Assembly: GCF_015627105.1 (NCBI RefSeq)
Contig: NZ_VTDM01000009.1
Location: 1-64,000 of the forward strand
DNA from: Acinetobacter baretiae
Lineage (GTDB): Bacteria > Pseudomonadota > Gammaproteobacteria > Pseudomonadales > Moraxellaceae
Reading direction: 5' to 3'
Length of the DNA stretch: 64,000 nt
Shown here: positions 45,607-58,543 of the stretch, one piece after another
Layout: each line of letters opens with the position of its first letter
Numbering within the stretch: position 1 is the stretch's first letter
Notes under the pieces: model-generated
What the model saw: the letters and a program-made list of their open reading frames with translations, nothing else
Database searches by the model: none
Told to the model about the DNA's origin: nothing
Made by a program: the position numbers and the translations under genes

Positions 45607-47688
45607 ATGACATATTCAAGAATGTATCGATTCGCACTAGGAGCGATTCTTTTTAGCAGTAGCTTATCTGCGATGCAATTGGCACAAGCACTTGCGATTA
45701 CTAATGTGACTGCAAGTGATCAAGGCAACCAAAATAGTGAAGTTCGTATCGTATTTGATGGTACACCTATTGATCCTAAAGCATATCAAGTTGGGCAAAC
45801 ACCAAAACTCATTTTAGATTTTCCAAAAACCGATGTAAAAGTTACAGCAGCTCAACTCGCTAAAGTACGTACCAATCAGTTAAACCGTGTTGCTGTTGTC
45901 TCACAAAATCAACAGTCTCGCTTAAGTTTAGATCTCAAATCAAATGCACAGTTCTCATCTCGCATTGAAGGCACAACATATATTTTAAGCGTGACACCGA
46001 CCACCGCCGTGGCAGCTGTAAGTGCAGAAAAACAAACCAATAATAATGTAGTACCACCACCACAATCACAAGTGCAATCACAAACGAAACAAGTTCAACC
46101 TTCAGCGAAACAAGTGCAAGGGGTTGCAAATATCGGTTTTCAGCGCAGTGAAAAAGGCGATGGTCAAATCGTGATTGATTTATTAGATGGTCAAACACCG
46201 ATTGATATTCAACAGCGTAATAACTATGTGGTGGTTCGTTTAATTGGCAATAAAATTCCAACACATTTAATTCAGCGCATGGATGTCAATGACTTTGCAA
46301 CACCTGTAAGTACTGTAGATAGTTTTAACAATGGTGCCAATGGCATGATTGAAATTAAAAATACAGGAAATTTTGATTACAAAGCATACCAAACTGAAAA
46401 GAAACTGACCATTAATGTCGCACGTAAAGAAACGGCTTCAAACAGCACACCTACTGAACCCAAATACACAGGGCGTAAGCTGTCTTTAGATTTCCAAGAT
46501 ATAGAAATTCGTCGTGTATTACAGGTATTGTCTGATTTTTCTGGTGTAAATATCGTTGCTGCCGATAACGTGCAAGGTAACATTACTCTAAGATTAAAAG
46601 ATGTTCCATCAGATCAAGCTTTAGAATTAATTTTAAAGGCAAAAAACTTATCTAAAAAACAAATTGGGCAAGTGGTTTGGGTGATGCCAACGGCTGATAT
46701 GATTAAAGCAGATGAAGAAGATGCAAAGCTTAAAAATCAGCAAAATAAAGCAACGCCATTACAAACTGAATTCATTCAGCTCAATTATATTAAAGTGAAA
46801 GATCTCGAAGATATTTTTGACTTGAAAAATAAAGGCCAAGATCGTAAAGAAAATAACTCTTTATTGACGCCAAGAGGCTCGGCAGTGCTCGATCCAAGAA
46901 CCAATACGATTGTTCTCACAGATACAGCAGAAAAAATTCAAGAAGTAAGAAAATTATTTAAACAGCTCGATACGGCAGTAAAACAAGTCATGGTAGAAGC
47001 CCGTATTGTTCGGACAGAAACCAATTTTAGCCGAGAGTTAGGTGTGAATTGGAGCTTGTCACAACAAACATCTACGTCAGGGTGGGATAACGGTAAAATT
47101 ACGCGTTCAATTTCTGCTGGAGTAGATTTAGGCACAACAACAAACTACGGTTCACTTTCTTTAGGTTTACTACGACTAGGTAGTAATATGTTGGACTTAA
47201 AGCTAGCGGCCTCACAAAGCGATGGTCAAAGTGAAATTTTATCTACACCAAAAGTCATGACAGGCGATAACCAAGAAGCCTTAATTCGTTCGGGTCAAAA
47301 AGTACCTTATGCAACAACCAGTGGTAATAATGGAACAACCATTACCTTCCAAGATGCAGTACTTGAGCTAAAAGTAACACCAAGTATTACCCCTGACGGA
47401 AAAATTCAGATGAAACTGAATATTTCTAAAGACTCTTTGGGTGTTTTAACGACCGCAGGATACGCAATTGATACCAATGAACTGAAAACGAATGTCTTGG
47501 TTTCAGATGGTGAAACAGTAGTTTTAGGCGGATTATATGAAAATACATCATTAAACCAAACCAATAAGGTGCCATTATTGGGTGATCTTCCAGCCATAGG
47601 TCATTTATTTAAAAATAATACCAAGTCAGACACCAAGCGAGAGCTATTGATTTTCATTACACCACGAATTATTAATGACACATTTTAA
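45607..47688 (+). CDS. pilQ: Type IV pilus secretin PilQ
   Basis: The 693-residue outer-membrane secretin has a signal peptide ending near AQALA, N-terminal AMIN domains and N0/N1 domains (LSLDFQDIEIRRVLQVLSDF near residue 295). The C-terminal secretin domain carries VMVEARIVRT, the STPKVMTGDNQEA segment and VLGGLYENT, GDLPAIGHLF and ELLIFITPRI. It forms the multimeric channel for the pilus, used in twitching and DNA uptake. The ATG at 45607 follows GGGGA; an in-frame GTG five codons upstream overlaps that site. It closes the pilMNOPQ operon before aroK. Confidence 0.96.
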   Translation: MTYSRMYRFALGAILFSSSLSAMQLAQALAITNVTASDQGNQNSEVRIVFDGTPIDPKAYQVGQTPKLILDFPKTDVKVTAAQLAKVRTNQLNRVAVVSQNQQSRLSLDLKSNAQFSSRIEGTTYILSVTPTTAVAAVSAEKQTNNNVVPPPQSQVQSQTKQVQPSAKQVQGVANIGFQRSEKGDGQIVIDLLDGQTPIDIQQRNNYVVVRLIGNKIPTHLIQRMDVNDFATPVSTVDSFNNGANGMIEIKNTGNFDYKAYQTEKKLTINVARKETASNSTPTEPKYTGRKLSLDFQDIEIRRVLQVLSDFSGVNIVAADNVQGNITLRLKDVPSDQALELILKAKNLSKKQIGQVVWVMPTADMIKADEEDAKLKNQQNKATPLQTEFIQLNYIKVKDLEDIFDLKNKGQDRKENNSLLTPRGSAVLDPRTNTIVLTDTAEKIQEVRKLFKQLDTAVKQVMVEARIVRTETNFSRELGVNWSLSQQTSTSGWDNGKITRSISAGVDLGTTTNYGSLSLGLLRLGSNMLDLKLAASQSDGQSEILSTPKVMTGDNQEALIRSGQKVPYATTSGNNGTTITFQDAVLELKVTPSITPDGKIQMKLNISKDSLGVLTTAGYAIDTNELKTNVLVSDGETVVLGGLYENTSLNQTNKVPLLGDLPAIGHLFKNNTKSDTKRELLIFITPRIINDTF

Positions 47689-47736
47689 AGAAATCATTAA
47701 TATAAGTGGTATAGATCGAAAACAATAGGTGGCGTC

Positions 47737-48279
47737 TTGCCAAAACAAGCAATTGACACCCTGCCAAATATCTATTTGGTAGGGCCTATGGGCGCTGGAA
47801 AAACTACAGTGGGGCGTCATCTTGCTGAAATTCTTGGGCGTGAGTTTATTGATAGTGACCATGAAATTGAAACCAAAACTGGTGCCTCTATTCCATGGAT
47901 CTTTGAAAAAGAAGGTGAGCTCGGTTTTCGTCAACGAGAAAAACAGGTTTTAGAAGAACTCACGCAGTTAAATAATGTTGTCCTTGCCACAGGTGGCGGA
48001 GCAGTGACACAACAGGAAAATCGTCAAGTGTTAAGAACAAGTGGCGTGGTTGTGTATTTGTTTGCACCTGTTGAAATACAGCTTCAAAGAACATATAGAG
48101 ATAAAAATCGTCCCTTATTGCAGGTTGATTATCCTGAGAAACGATTACAAGAACTATTAGAAATGAGAGATCCGCTTTATAAAGCAGTCGCACATTATAT
48201 CGTAGATACTCACAGTGGTGCAGCGCGAGATTTGGCTTATCAAATCTTGAGTAATATTCTTGAAAACCCGCAGACTTAA
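47737..48279 (+). CDS. aroK: Shikimate kinase AroK
   Basis: This 180-residue P-loop kinase phosphorylates shikimate at the 3-hydroxyl. Walker A GPMGAGKTT is at 14-22, the shikimate-binding DSDHEIE near 38, GFRQRE near 63, ATGGGAV near 84 and the lid RDKNRPLL near 122. The start appears to be TTG at 47737, with AGGTGG at 47727-47732. No better ATG lies upstream of the P-loop. aroB follows closely. pilQ-aroK-aroB is the common order in gammaproteobacteria. Confidence 0.95.
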   Translation: MPKQAIDTLPNIYLVGPMGAGKTTVGRHLAEILGREFIDSDHEIETKTGASIPWIFEKEGELGFRQREKQVLEELTQLNNVVLATGGGAVTQQENRQVLRTSGVVVYLFAPVEIQLQRTYRDKNRPLLQVDYPEKRLQELLEMRDPLYKAVAHYIVDTHSGAARDLAYQILSNILENPQT

Positions 48280-48299
48280 TACAGTAATTGGTTGAAATA

Positions 48300-49382
48300 A
48301 TGCAAACTTTATACGTTGAACTTGGTGATCGTCGTTATCCTATCTACATTGGTAGTCAGCTTGATATTGCAACACTGCTATCACCATATTTGCCAAACAA
48401 ACAAGTCATGATTGTGACCAATGAAACGGTTGCACCGTTATATGCAAAAGCGTATCAACAAGCATTGCATCAATTAGGTAAAACCACAGCAACATGTATT
48501 TTGCCAGATGGTGAACGCTATAAAACGATTGAGTGTTTAAATCTTATCTTTGATGCCCTATTAAAAGAAGGATTTAATCGAGATTGTACGGTGCTAGCAC
48601 TCGGTGGGGGAGTGATTGGTGATATGGCAGGCTTTGCTGCTGCAAGTTTTCAACGTGGCGTCGATTTTATTCAAGTACCAACAACATTGTTATCGCAAGT
48701 AGATTCGAGTGTAGGCGGTAAAACTGGGATTAACCATCCTTTAGGTAAAAATATGATTGGTGCATTTAAGCAACCAAATATTGTTTTTGCAGACATGCTA
48801 CAGTTAAAAACCTTGCCACCAAGAGAGCTTTCCGCTGGGCTTGCAGAAGTTATTAAGTATGCATTATTGGGTGATCTTGACTTTTTAGCGTGGTTAGAAC
48901 TGAATATGGATGATTTAGTCTCAGGGCATGAAACTAAATTGGCTGAAGCAGTATATCGTTCTTGTGCACATAAAGCCCGTATTGTGGCTAACGATGAAAA
49001 AGAACATGGCGAAAGAGCACTTTTAAATTTAGGCCATACGTTTGGTCATGCAATCGAGTCATATTTAGGCTATGGTACATGGTTACATGGTGAGGCAATT
49101 GCTGTTGGCATGATCATGGCTGCAGATTTATCTTGCCAAATGGGATTGATTTCAACAGAAGATGTCAATCGTACAAAACGAATTTTCCAGCGTGCACATT
49201 TGCCAATTCAATGTCCAAATATTCCATTGGATGAATTTTTAAGTTATATGGCACATGATAAGAAAGTCCTCAATGGCTCAATTCGTTTGATTTTATTGAA
49301 ACGTTTAGGCCAAGCATTTATCACCAATGATTTTGATGTAGAGCTAATGAAACGCGCCATACTCAATCAATTAGAACAATAG
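48300..49382 (+). CDS. aroB: 3-Dehydroquinate synthase AroB
   Basis: This 360-residue NAD+- and metal-dependent enzyme converts DAHP to 3-dehydroquinate, the second shikimate-pathway step. The NAD loop [15 protein letters not shown] and the metal and substrate residues in [21 protein letters not shown] are present. Metal-binding His residues are seen in [12 protein letters not shown] and [10 protein letters not shown]. The ATG at 48300 is preferred; an in-frame TTG four codons upstream also exists. It lies 20 bases after aroK. Confidence 0.95.
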   Translation: MQTLYVELGDRRYPIYIGSQLDIATLLSPYLPNKQVMIVTNETVAPLYAKAYQQALHQLGKTTATCILPDGERYKTIECLNLIFDALLKEGFNRDCTVLALGGGVIGDMAGFAAASFQRGVDFIQVPTTLLSQVDSSVGGKTGINHPLGKNMIGAFKQPNIVFADMLQLKTLPPRELSAGLAEVIKYALLGDLDFLAWLELNMDDLVSGHETKLAEAVYRSCAHKARIVANDEKEHGERALLNLGHTFGHAIESYLGYGTWLHGEAIAVGMIMAADLSCQMGLISTEDVNRTKRIFQRAHLPIQCPNIPLDEFLSYMAHDKKVLNGSIRLILLKRLGQAFITNDFDVELMKRAILNQLEQ

Positions 49383-49391
49383 AGACCTAAA

Positions 49392-50129
49392 ATGCCTAGT
49401 CCTCGTGCTATTACAAAATCTCGTTTAAAACCGTGGTCGTTGTTTATTGTGGGTAGCACGTGTCTAGTGGGGGCAGTGTTAGTCATGTCCTTGATTAAAG
49501 CCCCCACTTCGGTAAAAAAAGCCAATGAAGATGAGGAAGTGACATATCCACGGTTTCAGTCAGAACAGGTGGCAGCTGTTCCTAATTTGGGGGTGCTAAC
49601 GGATCAAGTCAGGCCATTACAGCAAACCACGCGTGTGGTGACATCAGGATTGCACGAAGCTGAGTTTAGAGGAACAAAATTTGTGCTTGAATATCGTAAT
49701 CGTTACAGTATTCAGATTGTTCAAATTGGTAAAGAAGACATTATTAAAAACTTTTTACAGTTAAGGTCAGACCGTAAAGACTTTACTTATTTAAGATTAA
49801 GTGGTGAAAATCAGCCTGAACGTTATGTGCTGCTTTATGGTATTTATGACGGTGAACAAGAGGCAAAAGCGGTATTGGCTCGAATGAATTTACACTTACC
49901 TGTATCTATTCGGCCAAGTGTTGAAAAAATCGCAAGCTATGCACCATATGTCAATGACATGGGGGCAGAAGAAGGATTAGATACAGTAAAATTATATGAT
50001 GTTCGTTTGACCAGTGCGCCACTGCCTAAAGTGACCTTGCCTGTTTTAAATTCAACACCAGAAACAGTGCCTTCAACAAATACAAATGAAGACGATACAG
50101 AAAAAACAGTACCTTTTGGTACAAATTAA
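49392..50129 (+). CDS. Membrane-anchored SPOR-like domain protein (DamX position)
   Basis: The 245-residue protein has a short basic cytoplasmic tail and one membrane helix at about 15-35, then a linker. A domain at about 105-175 (RYSIQIVQIGKEDIIKNFL, then YVLLYGIYDGEQEAKAVLARM) has the beta-alpha-beta pattern of SPOR domains, which bind denuded septal glycan. The C-terminal tail is Thr/Pro/Asp-rich. It begins nine bases after aroB, the place held by damX in enterobacteria. A role in cell division is inferred from topology and position. Confidence 0.7.
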   Translation: MPSPRAITKSRLKPWSLFIVGSTCLVGAVLVMSLIKAPTSVKKANEDEEVTYPRFQSEQVAAVPNLGVLTDQVRPLQQTTRVVTSGLHEAEFRGTKFVLEYRNRYSIQIVQIGKEDIIKNFLQLRSDRKDFTYLRLSGENQPERYVLLYGIYDGEQEAKAVLARMNLHLPVSIRPSVEKIASYAPYVNDMGAEEGLDTVKLYDVRLTSAPLPKVTLPVLNSTPETVPSTNTNEDDTEKTVPFGTN

Positions 50130-50662
50130 AATTCAAACAACACAGTGAAACATGTAAATAGGGTCATTTACACTAGAACTTTAGTCTGATTGCTTCGCTG
50201 TGACATGTCTTATTTAACATCTTAAAATACAGATCCATTTTGCGCTTAAAAAGCGAGCGTCTATATTTTTTATTGCACCAATATGGTGCTTTTAAGAAAT
50301 AAACCAATTTGCATTTATTTTTATAATATATTGATATTATTTATATTTTTTATTTTATGATTGGGATTTTTTTGCTTGGCATATATTTTGCTTATATTGG
50401 TGCGAAAAGCTTCAATTTGGTGATGTATGCTCCAAATTAAAGCTAAAAAATCAGCCATTGTGTTTTAGATTTTTCATGGTGCAGTACATACATTTTTGCA
50501 ATTTCATGTATGGGAACTGGCATAAAACACGATATGCTATTTAAACGAACTTTAAAATTTAGCCCACGTTTGTTCGCACAAGCCACAAGCTGCCGATAAA
50601 AGTCGCAAAAAAATTTCTCAAGTGTATTGCTCGATAGAGCAAATTGATAGAAAGGGTCCGCT
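50130..50662 (+). promoter_or_regulatory. Long upstream region and leader of gltB
   Basis: Over 500 bases before gltB carry no supported gene. A promoter-like cluster lies at 50371-50399: TTGCTT and TATATT spaced by 16, overlapping TGGCAT-N5-TTGCT, which resembles a sigma-54 element. A start just beyond would leave a leader of about 260 bases. A near-perfect 13-bp inverted repeat at 50408-50444 (AGCTTCAATTTGG / CCAAATTAAAGCT, one mismatch) lies at the head of that leader. Confidence 0.45.
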
Positions 50663-53600
50663 ATGCATATGCCATCGCTAAACACTGTAGCCCCCGCTCA
50701 AGGTTTATATCAACCTGATGAGTTCAAGGATAATTGTGGTTTTGGTTTAATTGCCCATATGAAAGGCAATGAAAGTCATGACTTAGTAAAAACAGCAATA
50801 CATAGTTTAAGCTGTATGACACACCGTGGTGGTATTGCCGCAGATGGTAAAACGGGTGACGGGTGTGGTTTACTTTTAGCTATGCCCAAAGAATTTTTCC
50901 GAAATGAAGCCAAAAAAATTAGCGATATTACACTCAGTGAAATTTTTGCTGTAGGTTCGGTATTTTTAAGCCTAGATGAAACGATTGCACAGCATGCACG
51001 TCATATCCTCACCAAAGAAATAGAAACAGAAGGTTTACGTGTCATTGGTTGGCGTGAAGTTCCTGTGAATTTAGATGTACTGGGTGAAATTGCACTACAG
51101 TCATTGCCACGCTTTGAGCAAGTTTTTGTGAATAGCCCAATGGGCGTAACTGAACCTGAATTTAATCGTAAACTCTTTTTAGCACGCCGTAGAGCAGAAC
51201 AGTTATTACGCCAAGATCAAGATTTTTACGTCACAACTTTGTGTTCGACAGTCATTAGCTATAAAGGCTTAATGATGCCTTCAGCGATTGCTGATTTTTA
51301 TACAGATTTAGCCAATGAAGATTTAAAGTCACACATTGCTGTCTTTCATCAACGATTTTCAACCAATACATTGCCACGTTGGCCATTGGCACAGCCATTT
51401 CGTTATTTAGCCCACAATGGTGAAATTAATACGATTACTGCCAATCGTAATTGGGCAAGTGCGCGTACGCCTAAATTTGAAAATCCATTGCTTCCTGGCT
51501 TGTCTGAGCTTGATCCGATTGTTAACCGTACAGGTTCGGATTCGTCAAGTTTAGATAATATGTTGGAAATTCTCATTGGTGGTGGCATGGATTTATTCCG
51601 TGCGTTGCGTATGCTTGTACCCCCTGCATGGCAAAATGTTGAAAACCTAGATGCAGATCTACGTGCTTTTTATGAGTTTAACTCAAAGCATATGGAAGCT
51701 TGGGATGGCCCTGCAGGACTTGTGATTCAAGATGGTCGCCATGCCATTTGTATGCTAGACCGTAATGGCTTAAGACCTGCGCGTTGGGTTATCACTAAAA
51801 ATGATTATATTACACTGGCGTCAGAAATTGGTGTGTGGGGCTATAAACCAGAAGATGTTGTGTCTAAAGGCCGTGTTGGTCCTGGACAAATCTTAGTGGT
51901 AGATACCTTTACAGGAAAACTCCTTGAAACAGAAGAAGTCAGTCAACATTTAAAGCGTATGCGCCCATACCGTCAATGGTTGCGTGAAAATGCAGTACGT
52001 TTGCAAGCCAGCCCACAGCTTGAAGAACACCTGATTGATAAAGGTCTGACCGGTGAGCAACTAAAAACAGCTCAAAAAATGTTTATGGTCACCTTTGAAG
52101 AACGAGATCAAGTTTTACGACCAATTGCAGAAAATGGCCAAGAAGCTGTCGGTTCGATGGGCGATGACACGCCTATGGCTGTGCTATCAAAACAAGTGCG
52201 TCATGTTTCTGACTACTTTAGACAACAATTTGCTCAAGTAACGAACCCACCAATTGACCCATTGCGTGAGTCGATTGTGATGTCTCTTGAAACATGTCTT
52301 GGGCGTGAGCAAAATGTCTTTGAACAAAGCCCTGAACATGCCGATCGATTAATTATTGCTAGCCCTGTTTTGTCTAACTCAAAAATGCATCAATTAAGAA
52401 CAATTGGTCGTAAAGGGTATGAAGCAGCAGAAATTGACTTAAATTATGAAGTCTCAGAAGGTTTGCAAGCAGCAATTAAACGTATTTGCGAAACATCTGC
52501 GCAAGCTATTCGAGATGGTAAAACACTATTAATTATCTCAGATAAAAAAATTAGAACAGGATATTTACCTGCTCATGCTGCTATGGTCACAGGTGCGATA
52601 CATCATCACTTAATTCAAGTGGGTTTACGCACAGATGCCAATATTATTGTAGAAACAGCAGTTGCAAGAGACCCTCATCAGTTTGCAGTCATTTTAGGTT
52701 TTGGGGCAACTGCTATTTATCCATATCTTGCATATGATGTAATTAATGATTTGGTTGCAAAAGGTGAGTTACTTGGTGACCCACTACAAGCACAAAATAA
52801 TTTCCGCAAAGGAATCGATAAAGGCCTATTGAAAGTTCTATCAAAAATGGGCATTTCAACAGTTGCTTCTTATCGCGGTGGACAATTATTTGAAGCGGTC
52901 GGTTTATCGAGTGAAGTGGTTGATACGTGTTTCCTTGGTGTACCAAGCCGTATACAAGGTGCAACATTTACAGATTTAGAAAATGACCAAAAAGTTTTAG
53001 CTGATCTTGCATGGAAAACACGTAAACCGATTGATCAAGGTGGTATGCTGAAATTTGTTTTTGGCAAAGAATATCACGCGTTTAATCCAGATGTGATTAA
53101 TGCATTACATACGGCTGTCCGTTCGGGTGACTACCAAGACTTTAAAGCATATGCAGAGCTTGTGAATAGTCGTCCAATCGCAACCATTCGTGATTTATTA
53201 AAGCTAAAAATCACCGATTCAATTTCAATTGATGACGTAGAAGATATTGGCCAAATTCTACCTCGCTTTGATTCGGCAGGCATGTCAATTGGTGCTTTAT
53301 CACCAGAAGCACACGAAGCTATTGCAACTGCAATGAATACCATGGGTGGACGCTCAAATTCAGGAGAGGGCGGTGAAGACCCTGCTCGTTATGGTACGAT
53401 TCGCAACTCAAAAATTAAGCAAATTGCCTCTGGCCGCTTTGGTGTTACTCCTGAGTATTTAATGTCGGCAGAAGTCCTGCAAATTAAAGTCGCACAAGGC
53501 GCTAAGCCTGGTGAAGGTGGCCAATTACCAGGTGGTAAAGTCAATCCATTGATTGCAAGATTGCGCTATGCTGTGCCGGGTGTAACACTGATTTCACCAC

Positions 53601-55144
53601 CACCACATCATGATATTTATTCAATTGAAGACTTATCACAGCTAATTTTTGACTTAAAGCAAGTTAATCCAAAAGCGATGGTTTCGGTGAAATTGGTTTC
53701 TGAACCTGGTGTAGGTACTATTGCAGCGGGTGTGGCGAAAGCATATGCTGATTTTATTACCGTCTCTGGTTACGACGGTGGTACAGCAGCATCACCATTA
53801 TCATCTATTCATCATGCAGGGTCTCCATGGGAGCTTGGATTGGCCGAGGCACATCAAGCATTAAGAATTAATGATTTACGTGGCAAGGTACGTGTACAAA
53901 CCGATGGTGGTTTGAAAACAGGGCTAGACGTGGTGAAGGCCGCTATTTTAGGTGCAGAAAGCTTTGGTTTTGGTTCTACACCAATGATTGCTTTGGGATG
54001 TAAGTACTTACGAATCTGTCATTTAAATAACTGTGCAACAGGTGTGGCTACACAGCAAGATCATTTAAGAAAAGACCATTATATTGGTGAGCCAGAAATG
54101 CTCATAAATTTCTTTAAATTTATTGCAGAAGAAACGCGTGAATGGCTCGCTGCCCTTGGGGTAAGCCAATTAAAAGACTTGATTGGTCGTGTAGATTTAC
54201 TTGAAATGCTACCGGGTGAAACAGATAAACATCGCCATATAGATTTAAGTTCATTGCTATATTCACACCCTGCTGCAGAAGGAAAAGCACAGTACTGTGT
54301 GCAACAAGGTAATCCACCATTTGATAAAGGCCTATTGGCTGAAAGAATGGTTGATGAAATGCGCTCTGCCATTGAATCTGCGACAGGTGGTGAGTTTTTC
54401 TTTAAAGTCGGAAACTGTGACCGTTCAATTGGCGCAAGATTATCAGGTGAAATTGCCAGCCGTCATGGAAATTTAGCCATGGAAAGCAACCCTGTTGTTG
54501 TTAATTTAACAGGTACAGCAGGCCAATCACTTGGTGTATGGAATGCAGGTGGTTTACATATTCGTTTAGAAGGTGATGCTAACGACTATGTGGGTAAAGG
54601 CATGGCAGGGGGTAAATTGTCGATCTTCCCACCAAAAGGTTCACCATTTCAAACACAAAACACAGCAATTATTGGTAATACGTGCTTATACGGTGCAACT
54701 GGCGGTAAGGTTTATGCGGCAGGTACAGCAGGCGAACGCTTTGCGGTACGTAACTCAGGCGCTTTTGCTGTTATTGAAGGTGCAGGTGATCACTGCTGTG
54801 AATACATGACTGGCGGTGTGGTCACTATCTTAGGTAAAGTTGGTTACAACTTTGGTGCGGGAATGACGGGTGGTTTCGCTTATGTGCTTGATTTAGAAAA
54901 TGACTTTGTTGACCGTTATAATCATGAATTAATTGATTTAACACGTATTTCTACTGAGTCAATGGAAGAGCATCAAGCGAATCTCCTGCGTATCTTAGAT
55001 GAGCACATCAAAGAAACTGGAAGCGCGTGGGCATATAAGATTCGTCATGAATTTGACTTTTATAGCCGAAAATTTTGGTTAGTCAAACCAAAAGCTGCAA
55101 ACTTACTTACGTTGTTAAAAACAACACAGGCCGACCCACAGTAA
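50663..55144 (+). CDS. gltB: Glutamate synthase (NADPH) large subunit GltB
   Basis: This 1493-residue enzyme makes two glutamates from glutamine and 2-oxoglutarate. The N-terminal class II amidotransferase domain begins at Cys25 ([10 protein letters not shown]) after a short propeptide that is normally removed. A central domain and the FMN-binding synthase domain follow. The 3Fe-4S ligands are Cys1113, Cys1119 and Cys1124, and the C-terminal beta-helix is glycine-rich ([20 protein letters not shown]). Length is normal. It is the first gene of gltBD and follows an unusually long upstream region. Confidence 0.97.
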   Translation: MHMPSLNTVAPAQGLYQPDEFKDNCGFGLIAHMKGNESHDLVKTAIHSLSCMTHRGGIAADGKTGDGCGLLLAMPKEFFRNEAKKISDITLSEIFAVGSVFLSLDETIAQHARHILTKEIETEGLRVIGWREVPVNLDVLGEIALQSLPRFEQVFVNSPMGVTEPEFNRKLFLARRRAEQLLRQDQDFYVTTLCSTVISYKGLMMPSAIADFYTDLANEDLKSHIAVFHQRFSTNTLPRWPLAQPFRYLAHNGEINTITANRNWASARTPKFENPLLPGLSELDPIVNRTGSDSSSLDNMLEILIGGGMDLFRALRMLVPPAWQNVENLDADLRAFYEFNSKHMEAWDGPAGLVIQDGRHAICMLDRNGLRPARWVITKNDYITLASEIGVWGYKPEDVVSKGRVGPGQILVVDTFTGKLLETEEVSQHLKRMRPYRQWLRENAVRLQASPQLEEHLIDKGLTGEQLKTAQKMFMVTFEERDQVLRPIAENGQEAVGSMGDDTPMAVLSKQVRHVSDYFRQQFAQVTNPPIDPLRESIVMSLETCLGREQNVFEQSPEHADRLIIASPVLSNSKMHQLRTIGRKGYEAAEIDLNYEVSEGLQAAIKRICETSAQAIRDGKTLLIISDKKIRTGYLPAHAAMVTGAIHHHLIQVGLRTDANIIVETAVARDPHQFAVILGFGATAIYPYLAYDVINDLVAKGELLGDPLQAQNNFRKGIDKGLLKVLSKMGISTVASYRGGQLFEAVGLSSEVVDTCFLGVPSRIQGATFTDLENDQKVLADLAWKTRKPIDQGGMLKFVFGKEYHAFNPDVINALHTAVRSGDYQDFKAYAELVNSRPIATIRDLLKLKITDSISIDDVEDIGQILPRFDSAGMSIGALSPEAHEAIATAMNTMGGRSNSGEGGEDPARYGTIRNSKIKQIASGRFGVTPEYLMSAEVLQIKVAQGAKPGEGGQLPGGKVNPLIARLRYAVPGVTLISPPPHHDIYSIEDLSQLIFDLKQVNPKAMVSVKLVSEPGVGTIAAGVAKAYADFITVSGYDGGTAASPLSSIHHAGSPWELGLAEAHQALRINDLRGKVRVQTDGGLKTGLDVVKAAILGAESFGFGSTPMIALGCKYLRICHLNNCATGVATQQDHLRKDHYIGEPEMLINFFKFIAEETREWLAALGVSQLKDLIGRVDLLEMLPGETDKHRHIDLSSLLYSHPAAEGKAQYCVQQGNPPFDKGLLAERMVDEMRSAIESATGGEFFFKVGNCDRSIGARLSGEIASRHGNLAMESNPVVVNLTGTAGQSLGVWNAGGLHIRLEGDANDYVGKGMAGGKLSIFPPKGSPFQTQNTAIIGNTCLYGATGGKVYAAGTAGERFAVRNSGAFAVIEGAGDHCCEYMTGGVVTILGKVGYNFGAGMTGGFAYVLDLENDFVDRYNHELIDLTRISTESMEEHQANLLRILDEHIKETGSAWAYKIRHEFDFYSRKFWLVKPKAANLLTLLKTTQADPQ

Positions 55145-55156
55145 CTTGAATCTTGA

Positions 55157-56638
<1,482 letters not shown>

Positions 56639-56665
56639 TCGATTCTTTGCCATTCACTTTTCAGT

Positions 56666-56697
56666 AAAAACTCTAAGCAAGTCTTAGAGTTTTTTTT
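56666..56697 (+). terminator. Terminator after gltD
   Basis: AAAAACTCTAAG / CTTAGAGTTTTT is a perfect 12-bp stem with loop CAAGT and a T8 run. Confidence 0.93.
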
Positions 56698-56869
56698 ATA
56701 AATTAGAAAAAAATGATGTGTTTTGTATAAAAATGATCAAAACGGAATATGGTATGGCAAAATCAATAAAAAAGTATTGCCTGTGAATTGCTTAAGCCTA
56801 AATTATATAATGACTTACAGGTCAGCTAAGAAGATTCAATCAATTTTTCATCAAAGAAAAGGTTAAAAA

Positions 56870-57457
56870 ATGAATTTTGTCAAAAAAGTCGCAACAACAA
56901 CATTAATTTTGAGTAGCCTTGCTTTTTCTGGTTGTGGTTACAATACGCTACAGGTCAAAGATGAAGCAGTGAATGCCACATGGTCTGATGTTGAAAATCA
57001 ATATCAACGCCGTGCTGACTTAGTACCAAACCTTGTTAATGTGGTAAAAGGTTATGCAAAACATGAAAATTCAACATTGACTGAAGTGACACAAGCTCGT
57101 GCAAATGTAGCGGGTTTAAAAGTAGATAAAGAGGTGTTAGAAAACCCAGAGCTTTTTGAAAAATATCAAAAAGCCCAGCAACAATTGAGCGGTTCATTGT
57201 CAAGACTACTTGCTGTTTCTGAAAATTATCCTGATTTAAAAGCAAATCAGCAATTTTTAGATTTACAAGCACAACTTGAAGGCACTGAAAACCGTGTTGC
57301 TGTAGCAAGAAATCGCTATATTACGACTGTACAAGACTATAACACTTACGTTCGTCAATTTCCTCAAGCATTGACCGCAAAAGTGATTGGCATGAAAACC
57401 CGTCCGAATTTTAGCGCACAGACAGGGGCAGAAAAAGCACCTACCGTCTCATTTTAA
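56870..57457 (+). CDS. lemA: LemA family lipoprotein
   Basis: This 195-residue protein has a signal peptide with lipobox AFSGC (Cys near residue 22). The LemA helical domain follows: ATWSDVENQYQRRADLVPNLVNVVKGYA, split here as WSDVENQYQRRADLVPNLV and the following KGYAKHE, then QQLSGSLSRLLAVSENYPDL and ENRVAVARNRY. LemA proteins are envelope proteins of poorly known function, often encoded with TPM-domain proteins, as in the next two genes. SD-like AAAGG precedes the ATG. A three-gene operon is likely. Confidence 0.92.
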   Translation: MNFVKKVATTTLILSSLAFSGCGYNTLQVKDEAVNATWSDVENQYQRRADLVPNLVNVVKGYAKHENSTLTEVTQARANVAGLKVDKEVLENPELFEKYQKAQQQLSGSLSRLLAVSENYPDLKANQQFLDLQAQLEGTENRVAVARNRYITTVQDYNTYVRQFPQALTAKVIGMKTRPNFSAQTGAEKAPTVSF

Positions 57458-57478
57458 TACATTTAAATAGGTGGTTTG

Positions 57479-58543
57479 ATGCGTATTTACGATAGGGATA
57501 AACATGGCTGCTTACGTTTTATTTTGGCTCTTGTTTTACTGAGTAGTACAGTACTTGCTTGGAGTAATGATCAAAATAAACAAATTTTGTCAACAGGCGT
57601 ACTGAATGAAGCATCACCAGATCAAGCAGTGATTGGGCAAGCCATTCAGCAACCTTCTACACTTACTGCCTCATCTGCACAGAATAAAGCACCATCGCCA
57701 CGTGTTGTCGAAAATGATTTATCTGATGGTCAAAGCATACGTCAACTACCAACATTGACTCAACCTGTCATCGATCAAGCACAGGTTTTAAGTCAAGCAC
57801 AGTTAAAAAGATTGTCAGATCAAATCATTCAGCTACATCAATCTGCAAAAGCGCAAATAGGCATTGTGATTGTACCAACAGTTGGGCAAGAATCTATTTT
57901 TGACTTTGCTATGCGTATCGCAAATCAATGGAAATTAGGTACAGCAAAGCAAGATAACGGTATTGTGATTGCAGTTGCGGTGAATGATCGCCGTATTCAA
58001 ATTTTGACAGGTTATGGTTTAGAAGGTGTATTACCTGATGCTATTGTTCATCGCATCATACGAAACCAAATTACCCCTGCATTTAAAGATGGAAATATTG
58101 CACAAGGTTTAACAGCAGGTCTTCAAGAAATTCAAAGAATACTGAATTTAGATCCTGACGTGGCGAAACAAGCAGCAGAACAGTTAAAACAGCAGCAAGA
58201 TCGTGCCATTCAGGCTCAAGAATCAAAAGATCAAATGTTGTTATATACAGCCGTTATTTTAATTATCGGTATATTTGCATCCTCATTTTTTGGGAATCGC
58301 TTAACTGCATCTGTTGCAGGTGTGACAGCAGTGGCATCGGGAATGATTAGTGGTGCAGGAGTATTGGTCAGTTTACTGCTTGGGGCGGGGGTTTTTTTAC
58401 TCTTAATTACGTCTTTAGCACAACTTATGTTACAAATTTTCACCTCGGGGGGTGGTCGAGGAGGAGGCTCAGGTGGCAGTGGTGGTGGTTTTAGTGGCGG
58501 TGGCGGTGGTTTTGGCGGTGGGGGAGCATCAGGGTCATGGTAA
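57479..58543 (+). CDS. TPM-domain membrane protein with Gly-rich tail (YgcG-like)
   Basis: This 354-residue protein has an N-terminal signal peptide and a low-complexity linker. The TPM domain at about 95-225 shows VIDQAQVLSQAQLKRL, AQIGIVIVPTVG, GIVIAVAVNDRRIQILTGYG and GNIAQGLTAGL. Two membrane helices follow, and the C terminus is Gly/Ser-rich (a typical GGGFGGGGASGSW ending). Such proteins are linked to LemA and to membrane-protein quality control. The ATG follows AGGTGG. Its last seven bases overlap the next gene. Confidence 0.88.
   Translation: MRIYDRDKHGCLRFILALVLLSSTVLAWSNDQNKQILSTGVLNEASPDQAVIGQAIQQPSTLTASSAQNKAPSPRVVENDLSDGQSIRQLPTLTQPVIDQAQVLSQAQLKRLSDQIIQLHQSAKAQIGIVIVPTVGQESIFDFAMRIANQWKLGTAKQDNGIVIAVAVNDRRIQILTGYGLEGVLPDAIVHRIIRNQITPAFKDGNIAQGLTAGLQEIQRILNLDPDVAKQAAEQLKQQQDRAIQAQESKDQMLLYTAVILIIGIFASSFFGNRLTASVAGVTAVASGMISGAGVLVSLLLGAGVFLLLITSLAQLMLQIFTSGGGRGGGSGGSGGGFSGGGGGFGGGGASGSW

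Noticed and set aside
50443..50685. Eighty-codon minus-strand frame upstream of gltB
   Set aside because: It overlaps the gltB start and lies in the probable leader. The protein resembles no family, and the hairpins there explain the sequence better.
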